Shown piece by piece: positions 56,986 to 64,000 of a stretch of DNA of 64,000 bases (the stretch's first letter is position 1; every line of letters starts with the position of its first letter). The DNA lies in NCBI GenBank assembly GCA_029204225.1, contig CM055107.1:49160546-49224545 (forward strand). Direction: 5' to 3'. Origin of the DNA: Diphasiastrum complanatum. Lineage: Eukaryota > Streptophyta > Lycopodiopsida > Lycopodiales > Lycopodiaceae. The notes below the pieces were generated by a model. That model was not told where the DNA came from and made no database searches. It saw only the letters and a list, made by a program, of their open reading frames with translations. Position numbers and translations under genes: made by a program.

Positions 56986-57501
56986 CTCTCATGAAAGAGA
57001 AGTATAAATGTGCATATTCTAACAACATGCAATCATTACTCGAATTATTGGAGAGAGGAGTGAGAATTGATTGGGATGGATATTTTGAGGTATATATGGC
57101 TTTAAAATATATTTTAACTTCACTACATTCATGTGGTCTGACTTTCACTCTCATCACATTTCTAAAATAACTGACTCATCTTCCATTGGTTTGATGCAAG
57201 TATTGCAGTCCCAATCCCATGGATCGCAGTCACATGAGTCCGATCGCGATGTCAATCGCCAAGACGAGGACGACTCAGCTGGATCTAATTAAGTGTTTCA
57301 ATATTGTAGCATGCATCTCTACTCATGTCCTGTCTTGGTTTTCATCTCGAAGTGTGAGTATGCACACCTAATTAAAAAGATGAACCAGACCTCTTAGCGA
57401 TTTGTAAGAAAAACACATTTGAGAGAAAACAGAATATTTCCCGCCATTGCCACACGAATTAGGGCAGCGTCCCCAATTCTTCCACATGGCACCCTTTTTA
57501 T
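56986..57501. other. Upstream flank of the GH9 gene
   Basis: A 68-codon frame at 56964-57170 is unrecognised. 57215-57290 is locally CG-rich (GATCGCGATGTCAATCGCC), unlike the AT-rich surroundings, and could be promoter-proximal sequence. Confidence 0.4.
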
Positions 57502-57510
57502 TATATAAAT
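57502..57510 (+). promoter_or_regulatory. TATA box of the GH9 gene
   Basis: TATATAAAT lies 71 bases upstream of the chosen ATG (57581). A plant start site 25-35 bases downstream would fall at about 57535-57545, giving a short 5' leader. Confidence 0.7.
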
Positions 57511-57562
57511 CCCGTCAGAAAAGAATCTAGAGATAGATAGAGAGACAGACACCGCAAGCTAA

Positions 57563-60229
<2,667 letters not shown>

Positions 60230-60899
60230 CTCAGTACAGAGAAAACTTTTGATTGCTAGCAAACCAAGAGATGAAAAAAAAAATCTGATATAGATATAAA
60301 GGAGCGCATAAAACTTTACACGGTAGTATAGCTTGAACAGTTGCATGTTCTGACAACTTTTTTCTCAATTACAGATGCTTGAATAGATCCTGCAATGTCT
60401 ATGAATATCTTATTTGAATTGGTGTCGAAGCAGCAAAATTGTAAGATTTTTTTTCTAAAATTCATGATCAAATCTTGAGTTAAGTATTGTGAAGACTTGG
60501 ATTTCTACACTTTACTTCAGGGCAGATTCGTTGTAGTTATGCAGTCTTATGAATTAGTTTACCTTGTAGGGTGTAATACATATTTATTTCTTTAGAGGTG
60601 ATTATAGCAATGTATTGGAGTAAATCTACAATTAGGTAGTGTCATCTGAAAAATTTACTGAAAGAACATCCTAATCGCCTTGAGATTCACACTAATTGCC
60701 TCTATATTGCTCTTGATAAAAAGTAAAGCCATCCACTAACCTATCCAAGAGTTATCATCTCCCATTATTCTCAATATAATTATTTACTCATAGTTGGTGT
60801 GATTCATCAATCACCCACCCTCCCTTATACTACTTAGAGCAAAGGATTTATGATGGTATTTTGGCAACTCAGGCTTGCCATCCTCACAAGCTATTATAT
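60230..60899. other. 3' flank of the GH9 gene
   Basis: Presumed 3' UTR and spacer. No canonical AATAAA is obvious; near-signals occur near 60567 (TGTAATACATATTT). Nothing else recognised. Confidence 0.4.
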
Positions 60900-62460
60900 C
60901 TCTATCATATAGACATTTACTTTGAAACTACCACATCTGATTCGTCAAAGTATTTGGTGCTAGTATTTTCTATGTGCAGTTTTCAAATTTATTTTCCTTA
61001 GGAGTGAATTGGTGCTGCTTTCTCAAAGTGACCATAATATCATCCCATACATCGGCAATCCAAATTGCATCATTGAAAAATAATGATGGCACTCATTTTC
61101 ATGATATGTAAATAGGCCTATGATAAACTACAATCTCTTAAGAGTGGCGCCCATATAAATCATTCAGAGCTTGAGAGTAACCAAAATAAAAAATTGGAAG
61201 TGTTATATTCAAACCTAAAAAGATATGTACATATTTTTGAGACAATTTGTACATGGGTTAGTATTTACATGACACATGTTGCAGCAACATGGCCTTGGTA
61301 ACTATGAAAAAAACTAGACGTTTATAATACAAAAGTTGGCAGTCAATGTCTTCTCATAAAGAAGGCGATACAAAAATTCAATGTGCTAAGTTTATAGATG
61401 ATACACTAGGCGTCTAGCAAATCGAGTCCTAGTTGGAACCTGATTATAGATTGTGGTCTCTTTCTATATCTTTTTCTTGCTAAATCTTATTCTCTCCTGG
61501 GATTTTCTCAACCATATTGCTTCATCGAGTTGTGTTGATGAGGACTTTGTTCTCAACTTCTAGATTGGGCCACCACTATGTTATGCTTACTATCAGAAAA
61601 TATGAGATTCTCATTTCCTACATGGAACGTATACCTCTGATTGTCATGTTGCTTCCCTAGTCAATAATAGTGGTTCAACTTGGGCTACTTATTTTCAGTA
61701 ACATACAATGAATTGTTGAGGTGTACTCTTGACATACCTCAAATTTCACTTTGTTGTCTTTCAAAAATATTGAGAAGAATACATCGTGAGTTGACTCACC
61801 AACCAAAAAAAAAGGTGTATAAAATCAAGAGGAGAGTTTTGGGAAGTCCTTTTGCTAGCTCCTTTGTCACCATGGTCTCCATAGCTTTGTAGTTAGGATG
61901 GCCTAACCTTTTGTGCCATAATTCCACTTGAGTGAGCTCCTCCCTTGCCATGTTCACACTTCCAACCATCACATTAGCATCCAATTTGAAGAATCTCCCT
62001 TGCTTGAAACCACTAGCAATACAGCTAATGTGTAGTCTTGTTATTGTTGTGTAGATCAAATTGCCTACTGATTGATGTACAAAGTGATATCCACAAGGGA
62101 TGTACAAATCCAACATAGCCAATTTAACACGAACCTCAATAGGTGTATTCATTTGCTTGCATGCTTCCATATGGAACAAATTGAGCAATTTACTGACACG
62201 CGTAGTCTATGTAAGTCCAATACCTTGCTCCTTTTGCCATATTTCAACTTGCAAGCAATACTAATTAAAGTCAAGTATGTCATATCAAACTAATTACATA
62301 GATCTATTTTCACAACATTTACCAAATCTTTGATTATATGCATTAATAGTCAAATCATCAACATACATCACAATCAGAATAAAACAAGAACGTTGTGGTA
62401 TTATATATCAAAGGCCATGCCATAATGGTGAAAAAGTTGCAAGAGCTCACATATAACAAT
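60900..62460 (-). pseudogene. Rearranged Copia fragment, minus-strand copy 2
   Basis: Same family as 31640-32780. On the minus strand YVDDL lies near 62365, followed by degraded KYGKRSKVL-type sequence. The 130-codon frame 62188-61796 then joins RT (FHMEACKQMNTPIEV, GNLIYTTITRLHIS) directly to a pre-integrase segment (FKLDANVMVGSVNMARE, VELWHKRLGHPNYKAMETMV). In an intact Copia polyprotein the latter lies before integrase, well upstream of RT, so the order is scrambled. The remainder down to 60900 is shared with the 31-kb copy but not recognisable as coding. Confidence 0.7.
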
Positions 62461-62655
62461 CCCCACCACAAAAGTAGTTACAATTCTGATAATCGAAGAA
62501 CTAAGATTGCATATTGGGATTTAAAATTACTAAGAATTGTGTATGAAATGATTTTTCCAACAAAGAGATGATCTTCATTTCATGATAGTTTCTTGCAATG
62601 GGTTTCGTACTTTGACCACAAAATATGTCCGTGATTTTGAAATTTTGAAATTGGT

Positions 62656-63048
62656 CACGTGGCAAACCGCCCATATGTGTAGTTGTGATTGTTCTTATTC
62701 AAACGATGAGGCTGGACCGTCACAGATTGGAGGGAGGCCTAGATATACCAGAGAATACCATGCCCATGTACATAATGTAAGTATGCATTGCGACATATTG
62801 CTATATCACACGGTCACATGTATGGACAAATCAAGAGAGAGTCATTATTTGTGTGGCCCAAAGTCGGTTCTTTGATGAGTTTTATGTATCTATCTTTCAC
62901 GATGCTTGATGTTTGCAAACTTAACATTGCTAATAATTGCATGCACATTTATCTTGTATGTATTTGGCAATCTTCATGATGAGAGAGGATATTTAGTTGT
63001 TCTAATTGATTATTGTTGCACTTCTTTCGTGTAGGATGATGACTCTCA
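62656..63048 (+). repeat. Duplicate of the CACTA-like flank at 14383-14785
   Basis: Near-identical to 14383-14785, including CACGTGGCAAACCGCCC at the left edge and GATGATGACTCTCA at the Copia junction. It lacks the 6-base CAAGAG-type stretch near 14523 and has a few substitutions. The preceding 62461-62655 shows nothing recognisable. Confidence 0.85.
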
Positions 63049-64000
63049 TGTGAAGAAATGAAAAAGATTATCTATGTTAGATATAGGGGTCTTATGTTTT
63101 TATATCAACCATCTATGTGTAGGATATTGATAGGACCAAATTTGGCATAGATGGCAAATTACCCATTTCCACTTGTAATGCCACTATTTAGCCAAAATAG
63201 AGTAAGAGGCTAAACTCATGCCAATTAGAGTGTAGACAAGTGTAATACTTTTGTTTCATGAAATTTAAGAGGTCCAATAGGATTTAGAGGTGGAACCTTG
63301 AGGGGTCCAATAGCATTTGAGGTTTGCTTGAAAATGGTCCAATAGAATCTAGAGGTGAATGGATCAATGGTCCAATAGGATTAAGAGGTGGCAAAGTGTG
63401 GTCTAATCATAGTTAAGCATAGTGTCAGCTTGTGGATCTACTAGTATCATTGTACTCCTCATTTGGATCTAATTGATTTTGAGATTGAGTGGATTTTGTG
63501 AGTAATTGGTTTTCTAGCTTTTGTCTCTACCCGAGAGCTCATGATGATTTTCTATGCATGTAGTAGTGTGTTTTTGCCATATAATCAAAGATAGATTTTG
63601 AATCTCAATCTAGTCTTGATCTTGGTGCATCTACACACCTTAGGAGATCACAAGTACATGTTGTGGACAGTCCACACGTGTGAAATCAACATGATATCAG
63701 AGTCTACCTAAGGTTACCATTCATTTTGATCCATTTAAGTGAAAACTTTTCATCAATCTTGAGCTTGTCAAGATCCATTTTCCTAGCTATCTTGTCTAAC
63801 TTTGGATCAAAAGAGATTAACAGGGCATTGATTGGGTCTGACTTGGTACTGTATGGAATCAGGTGCTCAAACACGTGTGAGGAATATCCAATTTCAGATT
63901 GAGAGTTCTCTCTCATGCTTGATCTATTTATCTTGCTTGGTAGCTTGTTTCGAAGCTATTTTTGTCTAGTTTTTGATGCAATCAGTTTCATTCCATTTGG
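63049..64000 (+). mobile_element. Second copy of the Copia 5' end, cut by window edge
   Basis: 5' LTR 63049-63691 (643 bp), PBS TGATATCAGAGTC 63692-63704 and leader to the window end, collinear with 14786-15730. The left flank TCTCA (63044-63048) and the sequence outside it are the same as at 14.8 kb, so this is a duplicated insertion rather than an independent one. Near 63848 it keeps about 16 bases that are missing at 15580. Confidence 0.9.

Overview
The window looks like intergenic DNA from a large, repeat-rich land-plant nuclear genome. Plant-type LTR retrotransposons (Ty1/Copia and Ty3/Gypsy), remnants of CACTA (En/Spm) DNA transposons, short GT-AG introns and one ordinary plant glycosyl hydrolase gene all point there. 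A gymnosperm is plausible from the very low gene density and the heavily nested, decayed elements, but nothing here proves the clade. I see no CRISPR array, operon, rRNA or tRNA.

Region by region. 1-11.6 kb is a Ty3/Gypsy-like element or mosaic. It has the end of a long LTR (1-1248), a primer-binding-like site repeated inside a 148-bp tandem array, a gag region duplicated in tandem (2.43-5.44 kb), a retropepsin ORF (6021-6908), no reverse transcriptase or integrase, and a second LTR ending at 11,580. A third copy of this LTR lies at 38.2-42.4 kb and carries a 378-bp MITE. 11.7-13.5 kb and 43.5-45.0 kb are inverted relatives that look like the 3' part of a CACTA transposase gene. Clusters of GCCACGCGTGGC-type palindromes lie at 14.0-14.4 kb and 45.0-45.5 kb. 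14,786-20,444 is a full-length but dead Copia element with a TCTCA target-site duplication, inserted in a CACTA transposase-like exon. The same junction reappears at 62.66-64.0 kb, so that block was duplicated after the insertion.

21.0-38.2 kb holds an LTR with a perfect initiator-Met primer site (21,023-21,527), rearranged Copia fragments (26.2 and 31.6-32.8 kb), a set of phase-consistent minus-strand exons of an unrecognised gene (27.9-31.0 kb), a large GT/GA microsatellite, and a minus-strand Gypsy gag with CCHC knuckles. 45.5-57 kb is a patchwork: a spliced unknown ORF, a Copia fragment, a SET-domain pseudogene beside a transposase-associated-like segment, and two LTRs in opposite orientation that share about 315 bp of apparently identical sequence.

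The only clearly intact host gene is a secreted class-B GH9 endo-1,4-beta-glucanase at 57,581-60,229 (+). It has eight exons, 515 codons, all in phase, with catalytic residues present and a TATA box upstream. Everything else is best read as transposon-derived sequence in various stages of decay.
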